A DNA stretch of 64,000 nt from DAOVXM01 sp963746255 (lineage in GTDB: Bacteria; Chloroflexota; Anaerolineae; Anaerolineales; UBA4823), in contig CAVVAJ010000005.1 in assembly GCA_963746255.1 (NCBI GenBank), forward strand, positions 806,001 through 870,000. Reading direction: 5' to 3'. Below are positions 17,244 through 26,812 of this stretch, one piece after another. The position numbers were made by a program, and so were the translations under genes. The notes beneath the pieces are model-generated. The model saw only the letters and a list, made by a program, of their open reading frames with translations, ran no database searches and was not told the DNA's origin. Every line of letters begins with the position of its first letter. The stretch's first letter is position 1.

Positions 17244-18490
17244 GCTTGACCTCGATATTTTGCCATCTGCTCAAATTCATTGGCCAATTGCTCGGTTAAA
17301 TTCCTGCGCGTGTATCGCTTGATAACATCCCAGTTAGGTGACCAATTAGGATATCCTTGCTTCCACTCGCGATATATCTTCAAAATTGCTTTTTCAATCC
17401 TTTGGATATTATTATCGAATGCAAATCCTGTACTGCTTTCGAATAATAGCTGCTGGGCAACCCCATTTAGAGGAGCGATCGCTAGGATCGGACGGTTGGA
17501 TGCCATGTACTCATATATTTTCCCGCTGTAGTTGCCGATGTTTTCTGGTGAACAATTCAGGATCAACAAATACAAATCCGTATCGGATCGGTATTTCTCC
17601 AGTTCTGAATGTGGAACATATCCCATTTGCGAGATCCATGGATAAGCGGTCAATCTTTCTCGGATATCTTTCCCGATGAATCTTACACGGATATTGCTTT
17701 CGGATATAGCGCCAGCGTTTATTAGGTTCGTGATAGCTTAAATCACACGCATTGGATCGCGGTCTCGATATAAAGAACCCATGTGAGTGATTGTAAAAGG
17801 AGGAGAAAATTCTGGACGGGATTTTTTGATGTCATCTTCATCAAATCCATTATGGATAAGCTTAAACTTCTCCTCGTCTTTCCCGAGATTATTGTATAAA
17901 TCCTCAAGCCATGGTGCTGATACACAAGAAACTTTATCTGCGTTTTCCAGGACACTACGTTCTAATTTCTTATTTAACCAACGATATCCGGGTAGATACG
18001 GGATTACTAAGTTTTCACTCCATGGATCCCTGAAATCGGCTAACCATGGCAGCCCATATTTGCGCTTTATCCATAAGCCTAGAATGTGGGTACTATTGGG
18101 GCTCGAAGTTGTATAAATTACATCGGGTTTGGTTTTTTCGATTAGTGAAGTTATAGTTGTGTAGGCTTTGCGTGCCCAAAATATGCCTGGATCTGGTACC
18201 TGCAGAAGCAGGTTCAGCAAAACGATTAATCGATGAATTGGGTATGGTCTAGTTTTAGCCATCAGTTCTTGTATGCTGAAGCCCGGGACACGGATCACTT
18301 GCGTCTGTTTAGGGATATCTGCAAGCGGAGAAGGGTCACTGACAATTGTCGCTGATGGCTGAGTTGTAATCACCCAGGGCTGCCAACCGAATTCGTGAAG
18401 ATACTTGACGAATTTAAGTGATCTTTGGACACCTGCCCCACCATGGGGAGGGTAGTTATAGGCTATGAACAATACATTGCGGAGGCTCAT
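17240..18490 (-). pseudogene. Glycosyltransferase family 4, interrupted by one stop codon
   Basis: One frame runs from ATG 18490 to the stop at 17240, about 416 codons, broken only by TAA at 17738-17740. The N-terminal half holds VLFIAYNYPPHGGAGVQRS and the GLPWLADFRDPWSE motif; donor-domain entry FTITHMGSLYRDRDPMRVI leads into the stop. The remainder reads AITNLINAGAISESNIRV, then MGYVPHSELEKYRSDTDLYLLIL and the GKIYEYMASNRPILAIAP donor site. A single base change would restore the gene, so it is either a fresh nonsense mutation or a consensus error. Four-base overlaps with both neighbours show that the operon structure is intact. Confidence 0.85.
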
Positions 18491-19098
18491 GACAGTTTTT
18501 CAGAGAATTGTTCGAAATAAGCTCTGCGTGAGGGCGAGGAGCAGTAACGGCAGGAACAGGAATAATCGATAGGTATACGCTGTTTAATGATGGAATATAT
18601 TTCTTGGTCTTTGGACAAAATACAAGAATGTCGCTCAGGGAAGTATATATATGGATATCTTCGGATACCGATCTCGTAATCTTCTCTATGGGCATCGTGA
18701 AGATAAACGGCTCCCTTTTCTGACATTTGGTTGTATCCTAACTCCAACGCTTCCAGTCTATTGCCACCATCGATAAAGATTAGCGAGTAATCATTTAATA
18801 TACTCTCAGTGTTGTTTCCGCTCAATCCGTTTGGAAGGAATAGAAGTCTTACTCTATCTTCTGGGAAGGCATTCTTATATTTTCTATGCCAGGTAAAGTT
18901 CTCTTCTACCGATATGATGGCTGATTTTGTGTGTTTGATGAAAATATTTGTTGATAGGCCTGGGCCGTATTCGAGTATTAACCCCGGTGAAATTATCTTG
19001 CATAGTTCAATTAGGGGTTTCGTATAAGAAGAGAATGAACTATTCCTCTTTTTGAGAGTTGAAAGTAAGAGAAAAAATCGAGATAGCACGTAGATCAA
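18487..19098 (-). CDS. SAM-dependent methyltransferase-like protein
   Basis: 203 residues. LILEYGPGLSTNIF matches motif I of class I methyltransferases, followed by IISVEENFTWHRKY (post-I acidic residue), SLIFIDGGNRLEALELGY (motif II/III region) and a His-Asp pair YLHDAHREDYE, an arrangement seen in glycan O-methyltransferases. The C-terminus has a small Cys pair (CSCRYC). The start at 19098 is uncertain: an overlapping frame upstream (19040-19225) could be part of a longer N-terminus. The protein probably modifies a sugar of the surface glycan. Confidence 0.6.
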   Translation of the reverse strand: MIYVLSRFFLLLSTLKKRNSSFSSYTKPLIELCKIISPGLILEYGPGLSTNIFIKHTKSAIISVEENFTWHRKYKNAFPEDRVRLLFLPNGLSGNNTESILNDYSLIFIDGGNRLEALELGYNQMSEKGAVYLHDAHREDYEIGIRRYPYIYFPERHSCILSKDQEIYSIIKQRIPIDYSCSCRYCSSPSRRAYFEQFSEKLS

Positions 19099-19522
19099 TT
19101 GGGTAATTAGAGCCCATACTCCTTATCTTTGGAGGTAGATTTAGATAATTATTCGATCCCTGAATAACGCAAGAATTTCCGCTGCCGATATTAATTAATA
19201 TACGCTCAGGCAAGCGGCATTTCAACTAACTTTTGTACAATAATCAGGTCCAATTACTCAGGGTATGCAGTAGATTAATGTTATTTATCTGCAACGGATA
19301 TCTATTTGAGATCATAAGGAAGGAATTTGTGTGATTTAAACTTAGTATTCGTTGGAGGATGAGGAATTGTTTTTACGAATTCTCCTTTGTGATCGAGGGT
19401 ACAAATAGAACCAAATTTTAAGCCATAATTTAAGGTATTGATTTCGTATCCCAGATCGATTTCCTGAGTGAGGTATAAGGTAACCAGTCCCCGTTCCATA
19501 TGATGCAGTAGGCATACCAGAT

Positions 19523-20161
19523 TTATGGTATGGCTGCCACATACTCATGTCTTCCAATCCTAGTTAGAGTTTTATCTAGAGATGTAAACTCTTCTTGGAA
19601 ACCCGCATCACAATATAATAGTGAATAACCGAAATTCGCAAAATGTTCAATGTACCAACGGTTGTTTGAGCCGCTCTCACGTTCGCAGTCGTGCACGGCA
19701 ATAAATGCAATGTTCTCAAATAGTTCATTAATTGAAAAGAGCAGAAATGGGAGATTCTTTCCTTTTGGACCATCGATGAAGAATGCTGTAGATCTCTTTT
19801 CACCCTTGAAGTCTCTAATTAGCGCACAGGAATTTCCTTCAATTACATTAGCAAATTCATAAATTGATAATCTATCTATAGCGTAAGGTATGCAATCCTC
19901 CAAGTTGTAACCATATGTCACGAAATTTACGTCCTTGGATGTATGTTTTAATCCTTCACAAATAAAGTTCGCACTATACCCTTTATAGGTGCCAGATTCA
20001 ATAAATAAATCTGGTTTAAAAGTTTGAATCATGCACCACATAAAGAACATTTCTGTGTTGAGTGGATTGCGTGGGGTGTAAGCAATATTATCTAGAAAGG
20101 AATTAAAATCTTCTAGAAAAACATATGGTTTGAAAATATCAGAATGCGATAGATAAGGCAT
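19523..20161 (-). CDS. Methyltransferase/cephalosporin-hydroxylase-like protein, C-terminus possibly frameshifted
   Basis: 212 residues. DLFIESGTYKGYSANFICEG resembles the SAM-site strand of CmcI/macrocin O-methyltransferase-like proteins; FFIDGPKGKNLPFLLFS and FIAVHDCERESGSN supply the later acidic strands. The frame stops at TAA 19523-19525. A second open frame directly downstream (about 19499 to 19302) keeps a natural-looking protein, with QEIDLGYEINTLNYGLKFG and a Pro/Lys-rich end. The true gene may therefore continue to 19302 after a one-base shift. It belongs to the polysaccharide operon and probably decorates the glycan. Confidence 0.55.
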   Translation of the reverse strand: MPYLSHSDIFKPYVFLEDFNSFLDNIAYTPRNPLNTEMFFMWCMIQTFKPDLFIESGTYKGYSANFICEGLKHTSKDVNFVTYGYNLEDCIPYAIDRLSIYEFANVIEGNSCALIRDFKGEKRSTAFFIDGPKGKNLPFLLFSINELFENIAFIAVHDCERESGSNNRWYIEHFANFGYSLLYCDAGFQEEFTSLDKTLTRIGRHEYVAAIP

Positions 20162-20198
20162 GAAGCAGTATGTTCGCTTTTGGCTATGGAAATCGTGG

Positions 20199-20999
20199 CT
20201 AGATAATTCTTTTCTTTATGCTTCTTGATGAATTGAGGATGAAGTTATATATGCCAAGCGCGTGATGATGGAATGAGCTTTGATATCGTTTTCTTTCGAC
20301 TGTGAAAATCGGGTGGTTATATGCAGTGCCTTTACCATGCCAGATGGTGCTTTGTGGGAGGAATTTTGAGTCATTAAAACCTACTGGTAAGGGAAGGAAA
20401 TTTATCCTATTTTTGAATTCAAGGTATGTTATATAGAGCATTTCCTGATCAATATAGGTATTAATCTTTTCATGGGGGAGATCTATTATCAATTCATCTC
20501 CTGAATTTATGTAATTCCATAAATATTTATTATATTTTTTCGCAAAGGCAAGCCCATTCTCTGAATAACGAATACCAATTACTCCGGCATTAAACTTGCT
20601 AGCAAACATGGTCCCGGATGGACCTAGATGGTTTAATTCAGGACGATATTTAATGGTCAAATCATAATCGCTCAATATTGCGAACAATTCAACTAATGGA
20701 CGGCGAACAATAATATCTGCGTCCAGATACAGAACATTATCTTTGTGCATTTTTAGTGAATTATATAGAAGGATAGATCTGGCTGAGGACAACATTCCCC
20801 TCCAACGGGAAGGTCGGTAATCCCAAAATACATGCTCGATGACGATATTTGAGTGCCAAGATTTTATTTCATTGTCCTTCGACCTATCAACGTTGACGAG
20901 GAATAGGTAAAATGGATGATCTGGAGCATTCCTTGCACAGGAGAGTATTAACGTTTTTACCTTCGGTATGTAATTTATATCAGCAGTGGTCAGTATCAT
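20199..20999 (-). CDS. GT-A glycosyltransferase (GT8-like)
   Basis: 266 residues. A GT-A nucleotide-binding start MILTTADINYIPKVKTLILSC is followed by NVLYLDADIIVRRPL with the metal-binding DxD motif (about residue 93), as in family 8 transferases. Later come FNAGVIGIRYSENG and YIDQEMLYITYL (acceptor Asp-Gln), and WHGKGTAYNHP contains the C-terminal His usually found as a metal ligand. It uses a UDP-sugar donor at the cytoplasmic face. The gene sits in the minus-strand glycan operon. Confidence 0.75.
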   Translation of the reverse strand: MILTTADINYIPKVKTLILSCARNAPDHPFYLFLVNVDRSKDNEIKSWHSNIVIEHVFWDYRPSRWRGMLSSARSILLYNSLKMHKDNVLYLDADIIVRRPLVELFAILSDYDLTIKYRPELNHLGPSGTMFASKFNAGVIGIRYSENGLAFAKKYNKYLWNYINSGDELIIDLPHEKINTYIDQEMLYITYLEFKNRINFLPLPVGFNDSKFLPQSTIWHGKGTAYNHPIFTVERKRYQSSFHHHALGIYNFILNSSRSIKKRII

Positions 21000-21015
21000 T
21001 TAACTTGGAGATAGC

Positions 21016-21957
21016 TTATTTTGAAGTGCCGTAATATTCTCGGCAATAAGTGCCAGAAACTTTGAATAGCCTGTAAATCGGGTTAGTAGCAATTTGCTTC
21101 TCGACGAGTTCTGGATAATGAAAATATTGGGTTTGATTATATTTCTTCAAGAAAGGATATACATTGCTCTGCATGTACTTATCTGCCGCCTCGTCAATAT
21201 CCTTGGTACCGTATTTGATTTCTACTCTGTCAGTAATGTAGCTCATCAATGTCGGGTAGCGGTTGAAATCTCCATGCTCACGCCAGTTCGTCCTTTCTGA
21301 GCGCAAGAAGTAGGTTAAATTGGATTTAATATTGCAGTGCATCCAGAGCGGGTAATCTAACTTCGTCCGAAGCAATCTAATGAGTCTATTAAAGGAAGTC
21401 AACTCCCAACGACCGACCCTTTGGAAGCGAAATCCTGGAAAACGCTCATAGATTCTTGGATTTGGGGCGGTAATTGGCGGAGGAACATACCTGCCGGGTT
21501 TGTTAGCCTCGATCTTGTTGTTCAGCATTGTTTTTCCAGTATGCCAAAAATCACACATCAAATTTGGCAAGACCGCACCGAAAAAGTTGGGAATTGGCAT
21601 TCGAGGTTGTTCCAATAGATGCTTTCTGAATTTTGCGATATTATAGGGGCCATCCGTATAAGCGACAAAATCAGCGTCTCCTCGAACAATCCACCTGAAT
21701 TGGGCTTGATCAAGTCCATATTGCCGAACCGCTGTAAGATTTGCTAGGGTGGGAGCGCTGAAAAATCTAATTTGGCTTGAAAATCTCTGTGAGTATTCAT
21801 TCGCTATATCGATGGATCCGTCTGTAGATCCATTATCCACGATGATAATTTCATCAGCAAAGTCAAGGAATGACTGCAGACAAAGCGGTAGAATGGCTTC
21901 CTCATTTTGGCAAGCTAAGAGTAAGGATAATCCGTTTGGGTGGCGATTCCAAAACAT
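21016..21957 (-). CDS. Glycosyltransferase family 2
   Basis: 313 residues. LSLLLACQNEEAILPLCLQSF and EIIIVDNGSTDGSIDIA form the GT2 nucleotide site; RWIVRGDADFVAYTDG carries the second acidic motif. There are no membrane helices, so it is a soluble transferase that adds a residue to the lipid-linked glycan. Its start lies 3 bp after the flippase stop, so the two are co-translated. Confidence 0.85.
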   Translation of the reverse strand: MFWNRHPNGLSLLLACQNEEAILPLCLQSFLDFADEIIIVDNGSTDGSIDIANEYSQRFSSQIRFFSAPTLANLTAVRQYGLDQAQFRWIVRGDADFVAYTDGPYNIAKFRKHLLEQPRMPIPNFFGAVLPNLMCDFWHTGKTMLNNKIEANKPGRYVPPPITAPNPRIYERFPGFRFQRVGRWELTSFNRLIRLLRTKLDYPLWMHCNIKSNLTYFLRSERTNWREHGDFNRYPTLMSYITDRVEIKYGTKDIDEAADKYMQSNVYPFLKKYNQTQYFHYPELVEKQIATNPIYRLFKVSGTYCREYYGTSK

Positions 21958-21959
21958 TA

Positions 21960-23411
21960 TTATGTCTGCTTGTCTCTATACGTTGAGATAACCCATTCTG
22001 CCATTTTAAAGATTCGGGTGCGTTCTAGTAATAGCATCAATATGCAGAACACCGCAATATAAATAATTGATTTCAATAGTCCAGAATACAGATCGGATAG
22101 CAGCGGCCACCCAGGGATATTCTGGGCTAAATATCCTGCCAGCATTGCGATAACCAGCGCGACACTTGGATATAGAAACAGCTGGAGTAATGAATAGTCA
22201 ACAAATCGACGGGCTGAGAGTAGAAGAATAATTATCCCAACTAGCACCATCACATCCATACTCAATGCCACACCTGCAATACCTAATGTATTTCCAAGGG
22301 TGATTAAACCGATTCCCAGCAGAGTAATTTGGATTAGCCGGTTGTAAATCACCGTGCGAGGCTGACCTTGGGCAGTAAATAGGTGTGCGATGGTCGTTTG
22401 GATAGGATCAAGCAGGATGAAAATCAGCATCAGACGGAATGTATCCAACATTGGCATCCACTTCACACCCAAGAACAACCGAATAAATTCAGGCGCGATC
22501 AGGAAGAGACAACCGGCAGCTAAAAAGTTTAATCTCACCAACAAGGCAATAGTGCGAAAAAAAGCTTTAGATAGGGATACGCGGTTGTTCTTTAGTTCGG
22601 CATATGTGCCAAGAGCGACACTATTGATTGGGGCTGCTAATACTTGTCGCGGGTATGTCGCAAAAACATAGGCACGTGAATAGTACCCTAGTTGTATTTG
22701 GCCTAATTTTGCCCCCGTCCACAAGTCATCGATCTCGTTCAGCGCGTTGTAGAGCAGGTTCGAAATCCAAGATTGACTCCCAAAGCCTAGGTAATACTTG
22801 ATTGATTTTAGATGCCAACGGAATCGTGGTACCCAGACTGGCTTCCAGGCGTAAAACGCCAAGATATGTATTACTAGAGTGACGTAATCAGTGGCTATCA
22901 GTGCTCCTAATCCAACACCATTCCAAGCTAATCCAACGGCGACAATGGTTGTGATAATGGCGTTGATGATATTAACTACTGCTAACCGGCGGTGGTCGAC
23001 TCTGCGTATCAGAATTAATTTTGGGGTTTGGGTGATTCCGGTTAAGGCTGAAGCGATTGTTAAGGCGATGATGGCCACTCGCTGCTCGATATTTGGGATT
23101 AATAGCGCAAGAGAAAACATTATTACTACCCAAATAGAAGTTAAGATGATTTTCAAAGTGAAGTGGATGCTAGCAGCGTGATCCTCATCTTCAGTGCTCT
23201 CTGACCGGTGGATAAAAGCACTGTCCAACCCAAAATTGGCGATAGTCACCGATAAGGCAATTATTGATCCTGCAAAAGCATATACTCCAAAGTCCTCAAC
23301 GCGGATCAGTCTCGCAAGTAAGACTGAACGTGTGAACAGGATCGCGGACTTTGTGATGTTTGCTGTAAGATTCCAGGATATGGATGAAATACTTCTGCGG
23401 GCAAGCTGCAT
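21960..23411 (-). CDS. Polysaccharide flippase (Wzx-like, MOP superfamily)
   Basis: 483 residues with about 12-14 hydrophobic helices across the whole protein. The N-terminus ISWNLTANITKSAILFTRSVLLARLI and VEDFGVYAFAGSIIAL are typical of PST-type oligosaccharide flippases. Cytoplasmic loops contain GKVLR-like charged turns such as VDHRRLAVVNI. It moves the lipid-linked repeat unit across the membrane. It is the first gene of the minus-strand glycan operon and is divergent from the Wzy-like gene, with 164 bp between them for both promoters. Confidence 0.88.
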   Translation of the reverse strand: MQLARRSISSISWNLTANITKSAILFTRSVLLARLIRVEDFGVYAFAGSIIALSVTIANFGLDSAFIHRSESTEDEDHAASIHFTLKIILTSIWVVIMFSLALLIPNIEQRVAIIALTIASALTGITQTPKLILIRRVDHRRLAVVNIINAIITTIVAVGLAWNGVGLGALIATDYVTLVIHILAFYAWKPVWVPRFRWHLKSIKYYLGFGSQSWISNLLYNALNEIDDLWTGAKLGQIQLGYYSRAYVFATYPRQVLAAPINSVALGTYAELKNNRVSLSKAFFRTIALLVRLNFLAAGCLFLIAPEFIRLFLGVKWMPMLDTFRLMLIFILLDPIQTTIAHLFTAQGQPRTVIYNRLIQITLLGIGLITLGNTLGIAGVALSMDVMVLVGIIILLLSARRFVDYSLLQLFLYPSVALVIAMLAGYLAQNIPGWPLLSDLYSGLLKSIIYIAVFCILMLLLERTRIFKMAEWVISTYRDKQT

Positions 23412-23575
23412 GGGAGATAGTTATTGTTGTCCAAATTTCACTATAGTCAACCTGCTAGATAGTTGTCCTGGTAAAGTTTGTGCATCCTTATTCTAGTATA
23501 ATTCCATACATTCATGGATTTATATTTAGTATTAGCTTTAATAGGCGATTGATGGATTGTACTCGTTTTTGGTAA

Positions 23576-26500
23576 ATGGGCTCTTTTATGCAGACTAAGT
23601 TAGCGCGTTATTGTGACGGTTTGATAGAGGCGGCATGGATAGCCGCTCTTATCTTGGTCCCCTTATTCTTTAACATATACTCAAGTCGAATTTTTGAACC
23701 AGACAAGATCGCCATCCTTAGGTCATTGGCTTTAATCATAACCGCGGCTTGGATAGTTAAAATTGTTGATCAAGGTGGTCTTGGGTGGGAAAAACTTGGT
23801 GATGGGAAATCGCGAATTCGGTCAATTTTCGAAATCCCAATCGTACCAACTGTCCTGGCAATCGCGATTGTATATCTGGTTGCAACTTTATTTTCGGTAA
23901 CGCCAAGAGTAAGTTTACTTGGTTCCTATCAAAGGTTACAGGGTACATATACGACACTGTCATATTTAGTGATATTTGCGGCAATGCTGGGCAACATCCG
24001 CAAACGTGATCAGATCGAACGAATCGTTACTGCAGTTATCTTGATAAGTTTACCCATCACATTGTACGGTATCTTACAGCGATTTGAAAGTGACCCGATA
24101 CCATGGGGCGGGGATACGTCCATCCGCATCGCTGCGAATATGGGCAACTCGATCTTTGTGGCGGCATATTTGATTATGACATTCCCGTTATCTGTATACC
24201 GGGTTGTCGAATCATTTAAAGCGATTCTTACTGAAGATCAGTACATATATGCTCATGTAATTAGGTCGACTTTTTACATATTCATTGCGGCCTTGCAGGT
24301 TATTGCGATTTATATGAGCGGAAGCCGCGGTCCTGCTCTCGGCTGGATGGCGAGTTCGTTTTTCTTAGTTCTGCTTCTATCATTGTATTGGAATAAGCGT
24401 TGGTTGACATTATTAACAATCTTTTCGGCAGGTCTTATTGCTGTCTTCCTCATCATATTTAATATTGAACGTGGTCCACTAGATAACCTGCGAAATGCCC
24501 CGGGTATAGGAAGGTTCGGAAATTTGCTGAATGCTGATAGCAACAGTGCCTTGGTTCGTAAATATATCTGGCAAGGTGCAGCTGATCTTGTGACACCGCA
24601 TGAACCCATCAAGTATCCGGATGGCAGTAAAGATCGATTCAATTTTCTTCGCCCAATCATTGGTTATGGTCCCGAATCGATGTACGTGGCTTACAACCCA
24701 TTTTACGTCCCAGAATTGGCGCTTGTTGAGCGGCGCAACGCCTCACCCGATCGATCTCATAATGAAACCTGGGACTCGTTAGTGATTACAGGCGTATTTG
24801 GGATTTTCGTATATCTAGCGATATTTATTGCCATCTTCTATTATGGGTTGAAGTGGATTGGGTTGATAACCGACTTGAAGCAGAGGCGCTGGTTTTTCCT
24901 GATCACTTTCTCGGGCGGCGCGATTTCTGCTTTGGTTTTCAGTCTATGGCGGGGACTGGAGTATTTTGGTGTCGCGATCCCATTTGGTATCTTGCTGGGG
25001 TTACTTGCATATATAACCTTAGCTGCTTTGATCTATAAATATTCAGTGCCTGACACTATGGGTGAAAGCCTGCGCAGACTTACTCTGATCGTTCTGCTCG
25101 CCGCAATTATTGCTCACTTCGTAGAAATTAACTTTGGGATAGCTATCGCAGCGACACGCACGTATTTTTGGGTGTACACGGCTCTTTTGGTTTTGGTTGG
25201 TTATATATTGCCCATTTATGAGCAGTATAACAATATTGACAACTACTTCCCCCAATCCGGGCAAAAAATGCCCTCCCCAAATCTTGGTAAACGCAAAAAA
25301 CATGGTGAATTGATAATTAACAATGCCTCATCTCTGGAGTTCACTGGAATGCGAAGAATCTTGATTCCAGGGTTCTTATCCGGCTTGACACTCGTTACAT
25401 TGGGCTACAATTTCATCTCAAATACCCGTTCTCTTCAATCTGCATTTGACATTATTTGGAATTCATTTACCAAGCTTCCACAACACAATTATGCTGTGCA
25501 AGTGGGTATATTGGCATTAATTATCTTTACATGGCTAATATTCGCACTTGTTTTCATTTCCGAGGATCAATATATCGTATCTACAAAAAAATGGCTGCAA
25601 ACTGTCCTTATTGTCCTATCCGTCTCCGGGATAATCGGGCTGATCTTCTGGTTCTGGCATGCAAATTCATTGGCTATCATGGCGCGTACAACGCCAACGG
25701 ATATCGATGGATTAATGGCACAAGTAGATCGTTATAAGGGTTTATTTTCAAGCTATTTCGTATATGTATGCTTAATCTTGTTCATCATGGGATTCTTCCT
25801 TCCAAGTAATTGGCCGAAGAACTCTAGGTACTATACCGTTAAAGGGCTTGTGACGGGCTGTGTCGTATTTATTCTAGCCGCAGGACTTGCTTCGTATACA
25901 AATATCCGTGTCATCCAAGCCGATATCGTCTATAAACTTGCAGACCCTTTTACCCGAAATGGGCAATGGCCTGTTGCAATTACCATATATGATCATGCCA
26001 ATGAGCTGGCAACAAATGAGGATTATTATTACTTGTTCTTGGGGAGGGCATATCTGGAGCACGCAAAGACACTCGCGAACGAAGAAGAGCGCAACCAGCT
26101 CATATCCCAGGCAGAGGCTGATCTCAAGCAAGCCCAGCGTATTAATCCGCTAAATACCGACCACACAGCCAATTTAGCGCGTTTATACAGTCTATGGTCT
26201 TCTTATGTACAGGAAAGCGCTGATATGCTTGAAAAAGGGCGGATCTCTGATAAATATTTTACTAGTGCAGTGTCTCTCAGTCCGCAAAATGTGCGCATAT
26301 GGGATGAATGGGCATTGCTCTATATGAATGTCTTGCCTGATGTGGACGCAGCTCTAGAACGCTTAATGACTGCTCTTGAGATCGATCCAGCTTATCATTG
26401 GACTTACGGTTTATTAGGTGAGTACTATTCTAGACTCGCTCAGAACGCGGATGCCGATGATGTTACAAAGGATCTAGCGATCGCAGCTGATTACTTCTCA

Positions 26501-26812
26501 CAAGCCTTAGATAAACGTGCTCCGGGAGAACCACAAGCAAGATATGGGTATGCACTTGCACTAGGGGGTGTTGCATCCCAAATTGGGGATTTTGAGCGGG
26601 CGATTGATGCATACAATGTTGCAGTTGAACTCTCACCCAACGGCAATGATATTTGGCGGGTTGAAGAGGCAATTGCCACGCTTTATATTCAACTGGAAGA
26701 TTACGAGTCGGCATTGCCTCACGCTTACAATTCAGCTAGCAAAGCACCACCAGAAGAAGGGGAGCGTCTCGGTAATCTAGTCGCACAGCTCCAGCAATTA
26801 CTCGAAGAATGA
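23576..26812 (+). CDS. O-antigen ligase/Wzy-like membrane protein with C-terminal TPR domain
   Basis: 1078 residues. The first 470 contain about 11-12 helices and the ligase/polymerase signature: IAIYMSGSRGPALGW (about residue 245) and the large outer loop with PIIGYGPESMYVAYN and SHNETWDSLVITG. A second hydrophobic block covers about 490-790. Residues 795-1075 are tetratricopeptide-like repeats (NTDHTANLARLY, VSLSPQNVRIWDEWALLY, VELSPNGNDIWR). The protein joins glycan units or attaches them to a carrier outside the membrane, the TPR part being exposed for partner binding. The stop overlaps the next gene by 4 bp (ATGA). Start at 23576 chosen for length; ATG 23588 is possible. Confidence 0.85.
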   Translation: MGSFMQTKLARYCDGLIEAAWIAALILVPLFFNIYSSRIFEPDKIAILRSLALIITAAWIVKIVDQGGLGWEKLGDGKSRIRSIFEIPIVPTVLAIAIVYLVATLFSVTPRVSLLGSYQRLQGTYTTLSYLVIFAAMLGNIRKRDQIERIVTAVILISLPITLYGILQRFESDPIPWGGDTSIRIAANMGNSIFVAAYLIMTFPLSVYRVVESFKAILTEDQYIYAHVIRSTFYIFIAALQVIAIYMSGSRGPALGWMASSFFLVLLLSLYWNKRWLTLLTIFSAGLIAVFLIIFNIERGPLDNLRNAPGIGRFGNLLNADSNSALVRKYIWQGAADLVTPHEPIKYPDGSKDRFNFLRPIIGYGPESMYVAYNPFYVPELALVERRNASPDRSHNETWDSLVITGVFGIFVYLAIFIAIFYYGLKWIGLITDLKQRRWFFLITFSGGAISALVFSLWRGLEYFGVAIPFGILLGLLAYITLAALIYKYSVPDTMGESLRRLTLIVLLAAIIAHFVEINFGIAIAATRTYFWVYTALLVLVGYILPIYEQYNNIDNYFPQSGQKMPSPNLGKRKKHGELIINNASSLEFTGMRRILIPGFLSGLTLVTLGYNFISNTRSLQSAFDIIWNSFTKLPQHNYAVQVGILALIIFTWLIFALVFISEDQYIVSTKKWLQTVLIVLSVSGIIGLIFWFWHANSLAIMARTTPTDIDGLMAQVDRYKGLFSSYFVYVCLILFIMGFFLPSNWPKNSRYYTVKGLVTGCVVFILAAGLASYTNIRVIQADIVYKLADPFTRNGQWPVAITIYDHANELATNEDYYYLFLGRAYLEHAKTLANEEERNQLISQAEADLKQAQRINPLNTDHTANLARLYSLWSSYVQESADMLEKGRISDKYFTSAVSLSPQNVRIWDEWALLYMNVLPDVDAALERLMTALEIDPAYHWTYGLLGEYYSRLAQNADADDVTKDLAIAADYFSQALDKRAPGEPQARYGYALALGGVASQIGDFERAIDAYNVAVELSPNGNDIWRVEEAIATLYIQLEDYESALPHAYNSASKAPPEEGERLGNLVAQLQQLLEE

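Noticed and set aside
19040..19225. 61-codon minus-strand frame overlapping the start of the methyltransferase-like gene
   Set aside because: It overlaps the real frame by 59 bp and shows no family. It may be part of a longer N-terminus after a shift, but the evidence is too thin for a feature.
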